Position numbers and translations under genes: made by a program
Shown here: positions 23,953 through 35,200 of the stretch, piece by piece
How the letters are laid out: the number at the start of each line of letters is the position of its first letter
Position numbering within the stretch: position 1 is the stretch's first letter
The notes under the pieces: generated by a model
The model's input: the letters and a program-made list of their open reading frames with translations, nothing else
The model's database searches: none
What the model was told of the DNA's origin: nothing
Assembly: GCF_963678635.1 (NCBI RefSeq)
Contig: NC_087064.1
Location: forward strand, 57,482,338-57,546,337
Direction of reading: 5' to 3'
DNA length: 64,000 nt
Source of the DNA: Symsagittifera roscoffensis
Lineage: Eukaryota > Xenacoelomorpha > Acoela > Convolutidae

Positions 23953-24950
23953 GAAAGCGTGATTGATATAAAGGCCTGTAACAACAATATATCTAACAAC
24001 AACAAATGGGAGGGTCGGATCACGTCTCGTCTGGGGGATGATTTTTACTGATTTTAGATTTTTTTTTGTTGTTTGTGTTTTTTTTGTTATTTTTTATGTT
24101 TTTTGTTTTTTTAGGTACTATAGTACTTTTTATTTGGTTTTTTGTATATCTTTAAATATTTTTGGTCATATACCTCTCAGGGATCGACGGGACTGCCAAT
24201 ACCCCCACCCTTCCTGGTACGTAACTTTTCGGTCTTAACTAGGTTAAAAAGCTAGTTTCGGGAATCCGGTAGGCTTCCGCGTTGCGAACTACCCTTCCGC
24301 CTCTGTGCTAAGGGCTTCATTTACAGCATCCGCTCGGCGCGGAGTCCTCGTTAACGGTTCTGCCGGTCATGATGTTAAAAAAATAACACCCAGGAGAGCC
24401 ATAAAAAGATCTATGTAACATTCGCCCTGAAGTACATATCGACGGAAAATAAGGCTAGGTTAGAAAACGATTGGCTAGCGTCTAAACACAGCTCATCATA
24501 CTTTTCACCGTCTCTGCGACAGCCAGTTTTTTGTGTGGTCCTTTATAAACATCGGGTCGACAAAAACGTTACTGTTTTAGGCTTCGGCCAGAACGCTCAG
24601 ATTAACTTAATTACATGCGAAAACAGTGAGCTCATGGCTGGGTCTCAGTATCCCCACACCACGAGGTCACTCGTAAAAACAAGACAACTACTTATTTACT
24701 ATATTACTATTGTTTTGTTCAGTAGATAAAAATCATCATTCCCATTGGAGATGGATCAACCCTTTCACTCAACTCCTAGCTTATCATTTTCTGAGAACGA
24801 ATTTGGTATCAATTAAATTCAACTCAAGACATTTCGGGAAGCTAAAAATTGTTAAAACAGCGAGTTATAGTTCTCTCTCGAGACCCTTGCGGATTCTTGA
24901 ATCCGGACACGAAGAGCTGTCTTGTCTCTTTCCGGAAGGCTGGACACGTA
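23953..24950 (+). repeat. A-family LTR-like repeat, copy A3 (3' truncated)
   Basis: Matches A1 and A2 from GAAAGCGTG to GGAAGGCTGGACACGTA, then stops at 24950. The right 550 bp, including the 57-bp duplication, are missing. It abuts the X element directly. A TGTAACATTCGCCC motif, the candidate LTR edge in copy D, occurs internally at about 24414. Confidence 0.65.
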
Positions 24951-25486
24951 GTTATTGGTCCTGAACATTAAAATTAAGAAAGTGGTTATTGGTCCTGAAC
25001 ATTAAAATTAAGAAACTCGTTGGTTAGAAGGAACAATGAAATTATCTTCCTCTTCAAGAGATTACCCAAGCACTTCATGTCACCACAAAATGATCAGTCG
25101 TCTCAGTTGATTAAACAAAAATCATGCAGGCTAGAGTATTTAATGTACTCTTCACTCAAGCCTCTCTAGATAACTAGTAAGTGTCTCTAAAGCCACTAAC
25201 TAAAGTTACAAGGCAATTTTTTAAATGCAACAAATTGTCAACTTCAAAAATCAACTAAAAGTTTTCTTTCATTCAGTTTCAATTGCAAGCTTAGTTGCTT
25301 AGTTTCTCATTTGAGTTTTTCTCACATAAACAATTCTAAGTTTTATCATCTTCTCTTTTGTTGCTTCTTTGTTTTGTTCCTTTTTCACTTCTTTGTTTTC
25401 TTCTTCAATTTCGTCGTTTAGAAGTTGTAAAACTTCTAAGTTCTTCTAATCTTTCTCTTTTCTGAATCTTGTTTTTCAACTATTTG
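24951..25486 (-). other. X element 3' non-coding region
   Basis: AT-rich sequence downstream (minus sense) of the last X frame. It is also present at 20828-21330. Its outer edge carries a 34-bp period duplication of GTTATTGGTCCTGAACATTA (24951 and 24985) that is single in the other copy. A diverged relative lies at about 30950-31070, next to the gag fragment, so this looks like the 3' untranslated region of a retroelement family. Confidence 0.45.
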
Positions 25487-27640
25487 TCAATGATCCATCT
25501 CCTCCTCCTGAGACATTGACTCCGCACTTTCAGTCTCAGTGTCTTGCAACACGTCGGTAGCTATTCTGAAGCTGTTGGAGGCAGTCTTCCAACACTTCTG
25601 CTCCTCTACCCTTTGTTTGCAACAAGGCTGAGGATCTACGCTCGTCTCCCTGTTTCTGCAGAAGCTGTTGTGGAGGCACAACGTCACGTTTCTTTCTAGG
25701 TCTTCCTTCAAAATTTCTTCTCTTTCTCTCCCGTCACATTCACTTTTTCTGGGCGTCTTTTTCACTGCAGTGGTCACCGCAATTTGATGAGTCACAAAAG
25801 CTCGCTTGAAAGCTTCTGCTCCAATTTCCAGCTGATACGCACTGTACACCCTTCTGTGCTTCGACATATGCTTCGACATACTCGTACAACCATGCAGTCA
25901 TGTTGGCTCAAAACCATGGCATCAGTTGTCTCCTGGCCCATCTTTTCTTCACTTCCATCGGAATGTTCCAGATTTTGCACATTGTCTCAAAAAGATCAAA
26001 ACCTTTTAGACAATCCAGTTCCTGCAATTGCTATCTCGTCGGCGTCTCCTGCCGAATGTTCTCCTTCACATGAGCTTCCAGCCACCGAATTGCCAACATA
26101 ACTCCCACTACTACTATCGTTATGGGCTGTGATGGATCTGGTAAACCCATTGAGAGCAGCTCTCCAGAGTCCCAGATCAACACGAGATTACTGCGCCCGG
26201 GATACCACCATGTTTGTAGAAAGCAATGTCAAGTGAACTCATCATGTGTCAACATGATGCTCCTCCAATTACGTTTTTCCGACGCTTCCATCATTACTCG
26301 GTGGATTTTGTCGTTTTCATCTACTGCGTTGTAATCTGTTGCTGTTGATCCTTTCTGCTTCTGCCTTTCAAAATTGCTAAAGATCCCACTAGCGTATCCC
26401 ATGAATTTCTTTCCCAGTATCGGTTCTAACTTTTCGCTGGTTCTTTCTGGAACTGCTGCGAACTTTTTACATAGCAACTCGTAGGATTTCTCCGACATTC
26501 TTGCCAGTCTTACACCTTTCGGCACTGAGAAGGCTTGGTCCACAATCGTCCTGGTACTCTTCACGTCCACTGCCACATAGTGCACTGGGTATCGGCTTCT
26601 ACACATCGGAGCCAGCGTCGATCCCACTAGGTATCGCGCTCCCAGAGGTCTGCGATGAGCTTCACTCTGCCTCCATAGCTTCTTTCCACTTTCCAATGTA
26701 CTTCTGTTCAGTTTGTAACACTCCTGGAAACACTTCTACACTGATGGCCGTGACCATCTCAAGATTTTGTTCTAGATTCAACAGTGACTCTAAACAACCA
26801 AGCATGCTGTGGAATTCTAGTGCAGTCACTAGATTCACATCGGTTCCTCCGTAGCAATCTGCAATTAGTTCCGTTTTCGTTTTCGCTTTCATTACTATGT
26901 TTCCAAATAATATCGTCAATTGCTTATGTTGTTTCGCAAGAGTCCTCACACAGTCCAGATCTCCACACATGTGACCTTCCAGGCTACAGACTTTCGCCAT
27001 ACAGCTACCAGGTTCAACCAGTCCTCTGGTCCCCAGCCAGGTAACTCCACATTATTTCCTTTGTTGCATTTGGAGGCCGTTGTCACCAAGTTGTAAATGA
27101 TGTTCAGGTCAGCAAGTTGCAGTCTGAATTCAGCTCCCTCTGCACTTCCTGTGTTGCACGCAATATCGAATCGGCATTCGGAGTCGGATACCATGATGGT
27201 CTCATCAGCTCCCACACCACCATAAGACTCGTCCTTAGTTATTCGTCCGAGAATCCTAATCCAAATTCTACTCGGTTGTCAGAGTTTGGCACTGAAGGTG
27301 CAGTCACCTTTTCTTCCAACACAAGTCCCAGCTTAACCTGCTGATTAGCAGCGTTCCTTATCTTCGCACTTCTTGACCTCCAGAATCTCAGCAACACCGC
27401 CTGTTCGTAGTCGAAGAAACAATCGCGTATGCCTTCATTACTGAAAGAGTTGTATACCATCCCTGCGATCCCGGATACGTAGCTGTACGACTTGTTCCTG
27501 ATCGGTCCACAAAATTCGCTAGATTTTTGCAATGCTCCCATGGATTCCTTCGTGAGCCTCAGCTCCTTGTTTGAGAATCTCCGTATTTCAACCTTCTTCA
27601 TCGGTTCCAGTTCTACGGGTTTCTTCATGTTCACTCGCAT
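25487..27640 (-). pseudogene. X element, third coding region (frameshifted, unknown protein)
   Basis: Overlapping minus-strand frames read as one decayed protein-coding region: 27640-27239, 27215-26946, 27000-26662, 26696-26229, then in-frame continuation past a TGA at 26229 to about 25917, and finally 25879-25487. The best-preserved segment (26696-26229) is 155 codons, mixed helical in character, rich in Lys/Glu/Ser, with GKKFMGYASGIFSNFERQK near its middle. The 27640 segment contains SYSYVSGIAGMVYNSFSNEG. Three frameshifts and at least two stops show inactivity. The size (roughly 500-700 codons) and helical character would suit a gag or viral nucleocapsid-type protein, but I recognise no family motif. 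An endogenous viral element is a serious alternative. Confidence 0.45.
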
Positions 27641-27908
27641 CGGTTTACTCTGATGTTATAAGGTCTCTTATACTCGTCATCAAGAATACTTTTTCTTCTT
27701 TCGACCTTTTCCTTTCTTCCGAATCATACTCTTCCTTCGTCAGTCCAGTCATGCACCAATCGAACCTAAGTTGTAGCTCCATTGTCACTTAAGGTATCGC
27801 TGTCAGAGCGTGTTTTTTGTAGTGGTTCTCATTTCTTCTTCAAAATGTCGTAGCACCACCGCTCTCCATGGTAGGCTTACTAACTGGTCTATCGTTTCTA
27901 CATGCATC

Positions 27909-28766
27909 TCAGAGGAGACCAGAATTCCGTAAGCTCATGGTCGTGCCTTGTATCATCGTATCCAGGTAACATTCCATGGCGCCTTTGTTTTCTAGAGCAA
28001 TTAGATGTCCTCTAGCCGAGTTTCTATATTCCACCATCACCATGTATCCACCAGCGGGTTCGTCAATCGAGACGGTCTCTGATACTGTTAATCGGTTATA
28101 CTCCACTGGGACTAGCTGTCCTACGAAGTTTCTCTTTCCATGGTTCATGGAAGTTGGTTTGAAATCTCCTAGGATACTTTCTCCACAGTGGCTAAGTATT
28201 TCCATTTCTGATGTCGCTCCAGTCAGAGTGCGGTCACTCCTCTTTGTTTTATAACTGGCTGACCTTAGTCCTGCCATGAGAATGGGTGGCACCATCGTTA
28301 GATTGGTCAACTTTCTGTCTGTGCCAGGCAATCTAGCATCGCCTTGTCCCATATCCGTGACTTCTTCGACACGCTTCCGCTTGGCCGAGTTGACAGCTTT
28401 CACTGAAATTTCAGAATCTAATTTTGTTTTTCCAGCTTTCCTCAATGTCACTTTGCAGCCAAGTTTCATTTTTATATCATTAATCTTGTCAATCACCATC
28501 TTCGATCGCATCGTTCCTTTTCGGGTTCTTGATATGTATACTACTTCATTGCTGTCTTCTTGTTGCGCGGCCTTTATGGGAGAATTCTCTTCACTTTCGT
28601 CAGTGGCCGAATCGATTAATAGTTTGCTCAATCTCCCTTCGCATTCATCCAACTTGTCGAGGATCTCACGCACCAAGGGTCTGTTGAGGTCTGTCTTCAA
28701 CATTGACTGGATCCCGTAGCACTGAACTACCGTCCAGACCTCTTCCATGAAGGTAACTCTGTCCAT
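27909..28766 (-). CDS. X element ORF2, 285 codons, unknown function
   Basis: Intact frame from ATG at 28766 to a stop at 27909. The N-terminal 80 residues look helical and acidic (LDKLDECEGRLSKLLI, then DESEENSP). A basic middle follows (KVTLRKAGKTK, AKRKRVEE), and the C-terminal 100 residues look beta-rich, with YMVMVEYRNSARGHLIALEN. There is no signal peptide, membrane segment or known catalytic motif. It starts two codons after the TGA ending ORF1 and lies in the same frame, so the pair may be one reading frame split by a single stop. The strand is GC-richer than the flanking DNA. The intact frame among decayed neighbours suggests recent arrival or selection. A retroelement or viral structural protein is my guess, not shown. 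Confidence 0.5.
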   Translation of the reverse strand: MDRVTFMEEVWTVVQCYGIQSMLKTDLNRPLVREILDKLDECEGRLSKLLIDSATDESEENSPIKAAQQEDSNEVVYISRTRKGTMRSKMVIDKINDIKMKLGCKVTLRKAGKTKLDSEISVKAVNSAKRKRVEEVTDMGQGDARLPGTDRKLTNLTMVPPILMAGLRSASYKTKRSDRTLTGATSEMEILSHCGESILGDFKPTSMNHGKRNFVGQLVPVEYNRLTVSETVSIDEPAGGYMVMVEYRNSARGHLIALENKGAMECYLDTMIQGTTMSLRNSGLL

Positions 28767-28772
28767 ATTACA

Positions 28773-29807
28773 TCATGTTCTATTCTCGTGGTCTCTATAG
28801 TGAATTTCCCAGTCCTCTTCTGGCAAAGTTCCCAAGAAAAGTACTCTGGCAGTGCCTTCTATCCTTCTTCTCCTCGGAGACTCCATTAAAACTTTCTTTT
28901 CGATAGCCTTAGAATTGCCAGGAGAGCTGCTCTCCAGCAATTTTCGGTTTGAATCCATGAAGGCTGACGGAGGTTCCAGTGCGGAAGTTTCAGCCTCTGC
29001 TGGCTCAGTTGTTCCTTCTAATGTTCCCGTCTCGACTTCAAAGTCCTCTAGGAAATTGAAATCCAGGCTAGACATCCCACCTGTCAAAGCCTTATCGTCA
29101 TACTTTCCTGCCTGATCTGGATCCTGTTGCATAGGTTCCTCCGATCGACCATGGTCTTCTCCCTCCTCGTCGTCTCGCTTCTGATTCTTCCTTGAGCTCG
29201 AAGGGCCTTGCTCTTCACTCCCGGTTCCGACTGGAAACTTCGGTATGGCTAGCCTGCCAGCTGACTTGTCTTCTTCTTCTCCGTGCTTTATCTTGATTTC
29301 TTCACAGCCGAAGGGCACTAGTGCAGTCCTTCTCAACAGACTCCCGCTTATCGTCAATTTTCGCTTCACGTTCATCACGATTAGCGCGGCTTTCTGCAAT
29401 TTAGCCTTGCCTCTTATGATAATTGGCGCCATGTCCAATTTCGCCCACTCTTCTTCAAATCTTCCGGGCTTTGGAGTGGCTGTATTGTTAATCCGCTTCC
29501 TCGTCGATTCATCCGTGTACGCAAACTGCGTGTTTTGCATCACGGCAGCGTCCATGCTCACGAAGCACGGGTCCATCGTCTCGAAGAACTTCGACATCCT
29601 CCTCTCATTAGTTTCAAAGGCTCTCAATATGGGAGTTTGCACTATGGAGTCTGCTCCGAGCAACATTCTCCTGATCAGGGGGAATTCTGGCATCTCCTCT
29701 GGCACCTTCTTGTTGTCGCCCCAGCCTTTCCTCTCCTCTCTCATTTTGTGGAACGAGGCCATCAACCGAGGAATTCTCGTTATTTCTCCATTTGTTTTGT
29801 GTAACAT
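28773..29807 (-). CDS. X element ORF1, 344 codons, acidic protein of unknown function
   Basis: Intact frame from ATG at 29807 to TGA at 28773. The ATG lies inside the edge of repeat D, so a later Met (for example in RLMASFHKM) may be the true start. Residues 1-200 appear folded (PLIRRMLLGADSIVQTPIL, then SGSLLRRTALVPFG). Residues about 200-320 are highly acidic, Ser/Glu/Asp-rich and probably disordered (KRDDEEGEDHGRSEEPMQQD), and a short basic cluster (ESPRRRRIE) lies near the end. A folded N-terminus with an acidic low-complexity tail resembles the layout of gag or phosphoprotein-type proteins, but no family signature is visible. No reverse transcriptase accompanies it in this window. Confidence 0.5.
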   Translation of the reverse strand: MLHKTNGEITRIPRLMASFHKMREERKGWGDNKKVPEEMPEFPLIRRMLLGADSIVQTPILRAFETNERRMSKFFETMDPCFVSMDAAVMQNTQFAYTDESTRKRINNTATPKPGRFEEEWAKLDMAPIIIRGKAKLQKAALIVMNVKRKLTISGSLLRRTALVPFGCEEIKIKHGEEEDKSAGRLAIPKFPVGTGSEEQGPSSSRKNQKRDDEEGEDHGRSEEPMQQDPDQAGKYDDKALTGGMSSLDFNFLEDFEVETGTLEGTTEPAEAETSALEPPSAFMDSNRKLLESSSPGNSKAIEKKVLMESPRRRRIEGTARVLFLGTLPEEDWEIHYRDHENRT

Positions 29808-30780
29808 TCGCCCAAATACTACACTGAGACGGAGCGTAGAAAAAACACCTATTAACGACTGGCCGGCGTTAGTTACCTAAATTCTACAATTTTTTCACCG
29901 TCTCGACCAGTTGATTTTCTGGTCTGCTTAGAGCTAAGTAAAAGTTACCATTTTTAGGCCTTCAGTCAAACGACTTTTGATCAGCTTTCGTTTGCACGCG
30001 AAGACAACCACGTAGCTGGGTCTCAGACACGGCTCGGATATCCTGTTTTACTATGTTTTATTGACAGTTATATACTAAATCCAATGGAGATGGATTGACC
30101 CTTTCCTCTTCCTAGCTACTCATTCCCTGAAATAACAAAAAATATTGGGGTTAACTCAAGCGTTTAGGGCATTAAAGCATCTAAACAGTCAGTTTGTTAC
30201 AGTCGCTCAACATACAACAGTCTCTGGACACCAGGCCTCCGATTCCGTGCTCTCCCAATAATAACGTTGTTATTTCTCCAACTTCGTGGCACGGGAGGGT
30301 ACTGATCCATCCGGTTATCCCACTGAAGCCTCCTTCCTTCTTATCGGCTTCCGCTATGCGTCCTATTGTGAGTGATCGTCACAATAAGAGACTTCGTTTT
30401 TTCTTCCGTTGTTTTCTTGACCGTTTTTCACTTGTTTTTTCGGGTGTTCTGTTTTTCTGTCCTCTCTCTGCCAACTATGTTCCTTCTCTGTATTTCTCAG
30501 AAATATTCCGCCGCAATTCGAATTTTTAAAAATTTACTTCTAGAATATTCCGACCCTCCTTTTTGTAATGAATTCGTAATTAATAACGTTAATACTCTTT
30601 TTCTTGCTCGTCGGAGGGTTCGGCTGTGTCAGTCGGGGGAATTGCACATACTCTCCATTGAACGCATATCCCCCGGTTATCTTGAAGTGGTGTTTCAGTC
30701 ATCTATAAAAAACTTTACAAATCGCATTAGAATATGAAATTTATCTACTCCACCTCAACTCACCGCGTGTCATAAATTGT
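29800..30780 (+). repeat. A-family LTR-like repeat, copy D (type 1)
   Basis: It begins TGTAACATTCGCCCAAATAC and is homologous to 46124-46925 and 49125-49925, and more distantly to A1-A3. It contains TTATATACTAAATCCAATGG (TATA-like), GGAGATGGATTGACCC, and CCCAATAATAACGTTGTTAT. It ends past the CTTTTTCTTGCTCGTCGGAG stretch also found at 47890. X lies immediately to its left and the gag fragment to its right, so it could serve as the 5' LTR of X and the 3' LTR of the gag element (both read on the minus strand). The TG start fits an LTR edge. The other edge is unresolved. Confidence 0.55.
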
Positions 30781-31145
30781 ACTACATTTTACTGCCTTTC
30801 AACATTTTCACAAAATTTGCACTATGAGGAGTGTCCTAGATAAAATTTCTTTTCTTTTCTGACTACTTACGTCATTTCTCCGGCAAATGTGTCCTCGCTC
30901 TTGCAGATTAATGTCACTCACCAAGTACAATCATTCATTTATGCTGTTGCCCTCAATATTAAAACTCAGAAATTCGGTGGCTAGGAAAGGTAATGAGGTA
31001 CTCACCCTCTTCGAGCAAGCGTAACCAAACTCTACCAGGTCGCCACAAAGCGAAGATGTGTCCTTCCGGTTGCTACTGCTCATTGGGCGTGGGCACTTGA
31101 TCTAGCGATAGGGTGGAGTGTGTGGCCAACATGGTTTTTAGCTCA
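30781..31145 (-). other. Putative 3' untranslated region of the gag element
   Basis: The sequence between repeat D and the end of the gag frame. The part AATATTAAAACTCAGAAATT...GTCGCCACAAAG aligns with the X-tail region at 20845-20935 (AACAATAAAATTAAGAAACT...GTCACCACAAAA), which indicates that the two elements share a related 3' end. Confidence 0.4.
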
Positions 31146-32229
31146 TCACTTTTTACTCCATCCATCCATGAAGTTTGAGGCAATAGCCAAGTTCCGCTCC
31201 GATATCCTCTCATCAAGGTTGCTTCTCCTTCTGAGTAACTCGAGGTCATCCAAAAATTTATCTATGGATTCGTCATCTCTTTGACGCCTCTTTTCAAACT
31301 TCACCATAGCTTGGTGCCCCTGTTTACCTGAGCCGAAGCGATTCAGCAAGATGTCGAATTTTTTGCGAGCGCTGTCTCGTTCATTGGTCTTTTTCGCCAT
31401 TACACAGCTTAGGGCCGTGCCCTCTAGGTTGCTTGTCAGTGCGCTGCATTCCTGTTTCTTGGAGAGACTCTCTTTCTCAAAATGTAACTTCATCACCTCT
31501 ATCCAGGTATCGATGCAGCCATCTGATCCGTCCTTGTCTGGTTTCGGCTTCTTGAGTGTCCTTCTTGAACTCTCTCCTCTTTCGATTGACTTCGAGAGTT
31601 TGGTTATGAATGTTTCAAGAGATCTATTCAAAGGCTCAAACATTGGAACCGTACAGCGTTGTGTCCTGCGAGACGGTAGTAAGATCTGGCACTAATCTGG
31701 CTTGTGGCATTGTCGGTGATTGGGTCTCTCCCTATGGTTAGACTCTAACTGAACCCTGGGTCTCTCCCTATGGTTGGACCCAAAGCTGATTCCTGATCTC
31801 GACTGGGCCCCTGCATAACTGCGGGCTCCGTCCTCGTCAGTCGCCTGGCGTGAGTTCTCCGTTGGAGCGTGACGATTCTCTCGGTTGATACTGCTCAAGA
31901 GCTTATCAAGCTTCCGCATCATAAGGTCAGCTTTGGCAACTAAACTTTTCTCTAGACTTGTCATCGTATGAGCATCGGTGTTGTCGTGATCATTCAATAA
32001 TCACTCGATCTCTCTCGTCATCTAAACGTCTCTTTCTTGTGACTCCTTGGTTGCTCCTGGTCATATCGTGTCGCAGTTCTTCAAGGCCTGTCATTACACT
32101 GGCACACATTTCACTCAAGTCGTTAGCCGCTCCCAGCACTGGGGTAAGACCCAGGGACGATGACGACAATTGAGGTTGCAGCCTGGTACTCGACGATGCA
32201 CCACCCTTCTGAGTGCCCATCGACATCAT
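31146..32229 (-). pseudogene. Ty3/Gypsy-type gag, C-terminal part
   Basis: Minus-strand frames read MMSMGTQKGGASSSTRLQPQ...MTGLEELRHDMTRSN (32229-31990). After a frameshift comes TMTSLEKSLVAKADLMMRKL...NSRQATDEDGARSY (31997-31692), then, past one in-frame stop, the core (31643-31146). The core has DTWIEVMKLHFE, NLEGTALSCVMAKK, KFDILLNRFGSG and MVKFEKRRQRDDESIDKFLD. This is the pattern of the retrotransposon gag domain (W-x-LHF, LEGTA, then RRQ..ESI..F...L..L) known from Ty3/Gypsy elements. It forms the particle shell. The frame ends early (FMDGWSKK) with no zinc knuckle or pol, so it is truncated. The N-terminal part lies 10 kb away at 43040, beyond the satellite array. Confidence 0.65.
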
Positions 32230-35200
32230 CAGCCTGTTGTATGTCGATGATGCTCACATCGTTATCCCATCTGACACTGGTCTAGTTGGTGAGTCAGAAA
32301 AGCGCTTTCTTGCTCTTCTCCTGTCTCGGGATATGTAAGAAGCCCATATCCGAATGCATCAGCGTCGGACTGTCATCTCCAGAGGACAATCCAATCCATC
32401 AGTTCGTAGCGACGTCATGCGCTCATCGTACATCGTCTTGAAGCTTCTTTTCGCTCTTGAACTTGGTTGCTCTTCTCTTGGACTTATGCTCTTCATTGCA
32501 TTCTTGCCCTGCTTGACTAGAGAGGATTGTTATTTTCTCCGACTGTTGCTTTTAGCCTCTAAATAGGTTCTCAAAGATGTTTTCCGCAGTTCTCGCTGAA
32601 AGGGCCTTAAGTTACTTGACACGAGCGTAGTAGCCCTGTACGGCAGTGGAATAATGCAAAAAAACGACCAAAATTTTTTTGGAAACAAAACTTTGGCCAA
32701 AAACTATCGAACTTGGACCCTTCGATTCTGATCGAAAAATTTACTTTCGCAAACTTCTACTAAGTCTTTTTTCGTGAGGTTTCTTTAGTTAAGGGGATTG
32801 AACTACGTAGTAGCTGACTGCTCAGAAGCCTTTGCTCTTCGGAAAAACTCGGATATCCAAAATTTGGGGTTTAACAGTTTGGTCAAAAATCAGTATTTTT
32901 CGACAAAACTGGGGTGTTTCTCGGGTCTAAGTGGGAGATAAGTAAAATATAATAAAGATAATCATCTATTAGTAGTCGTTATTCATTTTGACTACACCCT
33001 CTTTTGCACCAAAACAACCGAATTAAGACCCTTAACTCGGAAACTCGCAATGGATGGAGGTTGCCACCGGACCGCGCCAATTGTGCCCCCCCGCCACTTA
33101 AGTTTTAATGAAATTTTACCCGAACGATACCAAAATCGTATCAACGATGCCCAACAGTCGTTGTCGATGTTGTCCCTGATGCCCTCTGTTGAGTCTGGAA
33201 CACTTCTGTCAGCTTGCCACTCTACCCTCCGGTCACCGCCGAGTTTATCATTAACGTGCTTAAATACTCAAACAATATTCAAGGGAGGGTACCTTACCCA
33301 CCACCAAAACACTCAATCTTTCAATCAGACAATGCACGATGATGCACCACCCTTCTGTGTGCCCATCGACATCATCAGCCTGTTGTATGTCGATGATGCT
33401 CCCATCGTTATCCCATCTGACATTGGTCTAGTTGGTGAGTCAGAAAAGCGCTTTCTTGCTCTTCTCCTGTCTCGGGATAGGAAAGAAGCCCATATCCGAG
33501 TGCATCAGCGTCGGACTGTCATCTCCAGAGGACAATCCATCAGTTCGTAGCGACGTCATGCGCTCATCGTACATCGTCTTGAAGCTTCTTTTCGCTTTTG
33601 AACTTGGTTGCTCTTCTCTTGGACCTATGCTCTTCATTGCATTCTTGCCCTGCTTGACTAGAGAGGACTGTTCTTTTCTCCGACTGTTGCTTTTAGTCTC
33701 TAAATAGGTTCTCAAAAATTTTTTCCAAAGTTCTCGCTGAAAGGGCCTAAAGTTACTTGACACGAGCGTAGTAGCCTTGTACGGCAGTGGAATACTGCAA
33801 AAAACCGGACCAAAAATTTTTTGGAAACAAAACTTTGGCCAAAAACTATCGAATTTGGACCCTTCGATTCTGATCGAAAAATTTACTTTCGCCAACTTCT
33901 ACTAAGTCTTTTTTCGTGAGGTTTTTTTAATTAGGGGGATTGAACTACGTAGTAGCTGACTGCTCAGAAGCCTTTGCTCTTCGGAAAAACTCGGATATCC
34001 AAAATTTGGGGTTTAACAGTTTGGTCAAAAATCAGTATTTTTCGACAAAACTGGGGTGTTTCTCGGGTCTAAATGGGAGATAAGTAAAATATAAGAAAGA
34101 TAATCATCTATTAGTAGTCGTTATTCATTTTGACTACACCCTCTTTTGCACCAAAACATCCAAATTAAGACCCTTAACTCGGAAACTTGCAATGGATGGA
34201 GGGTGCAACCGGACCGCACCAATTGTGCCCCCCACCACTTAAGTTTTAATGAAATTTTACCCGAACGATACCAAAATCGTATCAACGATGCCCAACAGTC
34301 GTTGTCGATGTTGTCCCTGATGCCCTCTGTTGAGTCTGGAACACGTCTGTCAGCTTGCCACTCTACCCTCCGGTCACCGCCGAGTTTATCATTAACGTGC
34401 TTAAATACTCAAACAATATTCAAGGGAGAGTACCTTACCCACCACCAAAACACTCAATCTTTCAATCAGACAATGCACGACGATGCACCACCCTTCTGTG
34501 TGCCCATCGACATCATCAGCCTGTTGTATGTCGATGATGCTCCCATCGTTATCCCATCTGACATTGGTCTAGTTGGTGAGTCAGAAAAGCGCTTTCTTGC
34601 TCTTCTCCTGTCTCGGGATAGGAAAGAAGCCCATATCCGAGTGCATCAGCGTCGGCCTGTCATCTCCAGAGGACAATCCATCAGTTCGTAGCGACGTCAT
34701 GCGCTCATCGTACATCGTCTTGAAGCTTCTTTTCGCTTTTGAACTTGGTTGCTCTTCTCTTGGACCTATGCTCTTCATTGCATTCTTGCCCTGCTTGACT
34801 AGAGAGGACTGTTCTTTTCTCTGACTGTTGCTTTTAGTCTCTAAATAGGTTCTCAAAAATTTTTTCCAAAGTTCTCGCTGAAAGGGCCTAAAGTTACTTG
34901 ACACGAGCGTAGTAGCCTTGTACGGCAGTGGAATAATGCAAAAAACCGGACCAAAAATTTTTTGGAAACAAAACTTTGGCCAAAAACTATCGAATTTGGA
35001 CCCTTCGATTCTGATCGAAAAATTTACTTTCGCCAACTTCTACTAAGTCTTTTTTCGTGAGGTTTTTTTTAGTTAGGGGGATTGAACTACGTAGTAGCTG
35101 ACTGCTCAGAAGCCTTTGCTCTTCGGAAAAACTCGGATATCCAAAATTTGGGGTTTAACAGTTTGGTCAAAAATCAGTATTTTTCGACAAAACTGGGGTG

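Noticed and set aside
28276-29880. Plus-strand frames of 147 and 211 codons opposite X ORF1 and ORF2
   Set aside because: They mirror the codon structure of the minus-strand ORFs and show no independent motif.
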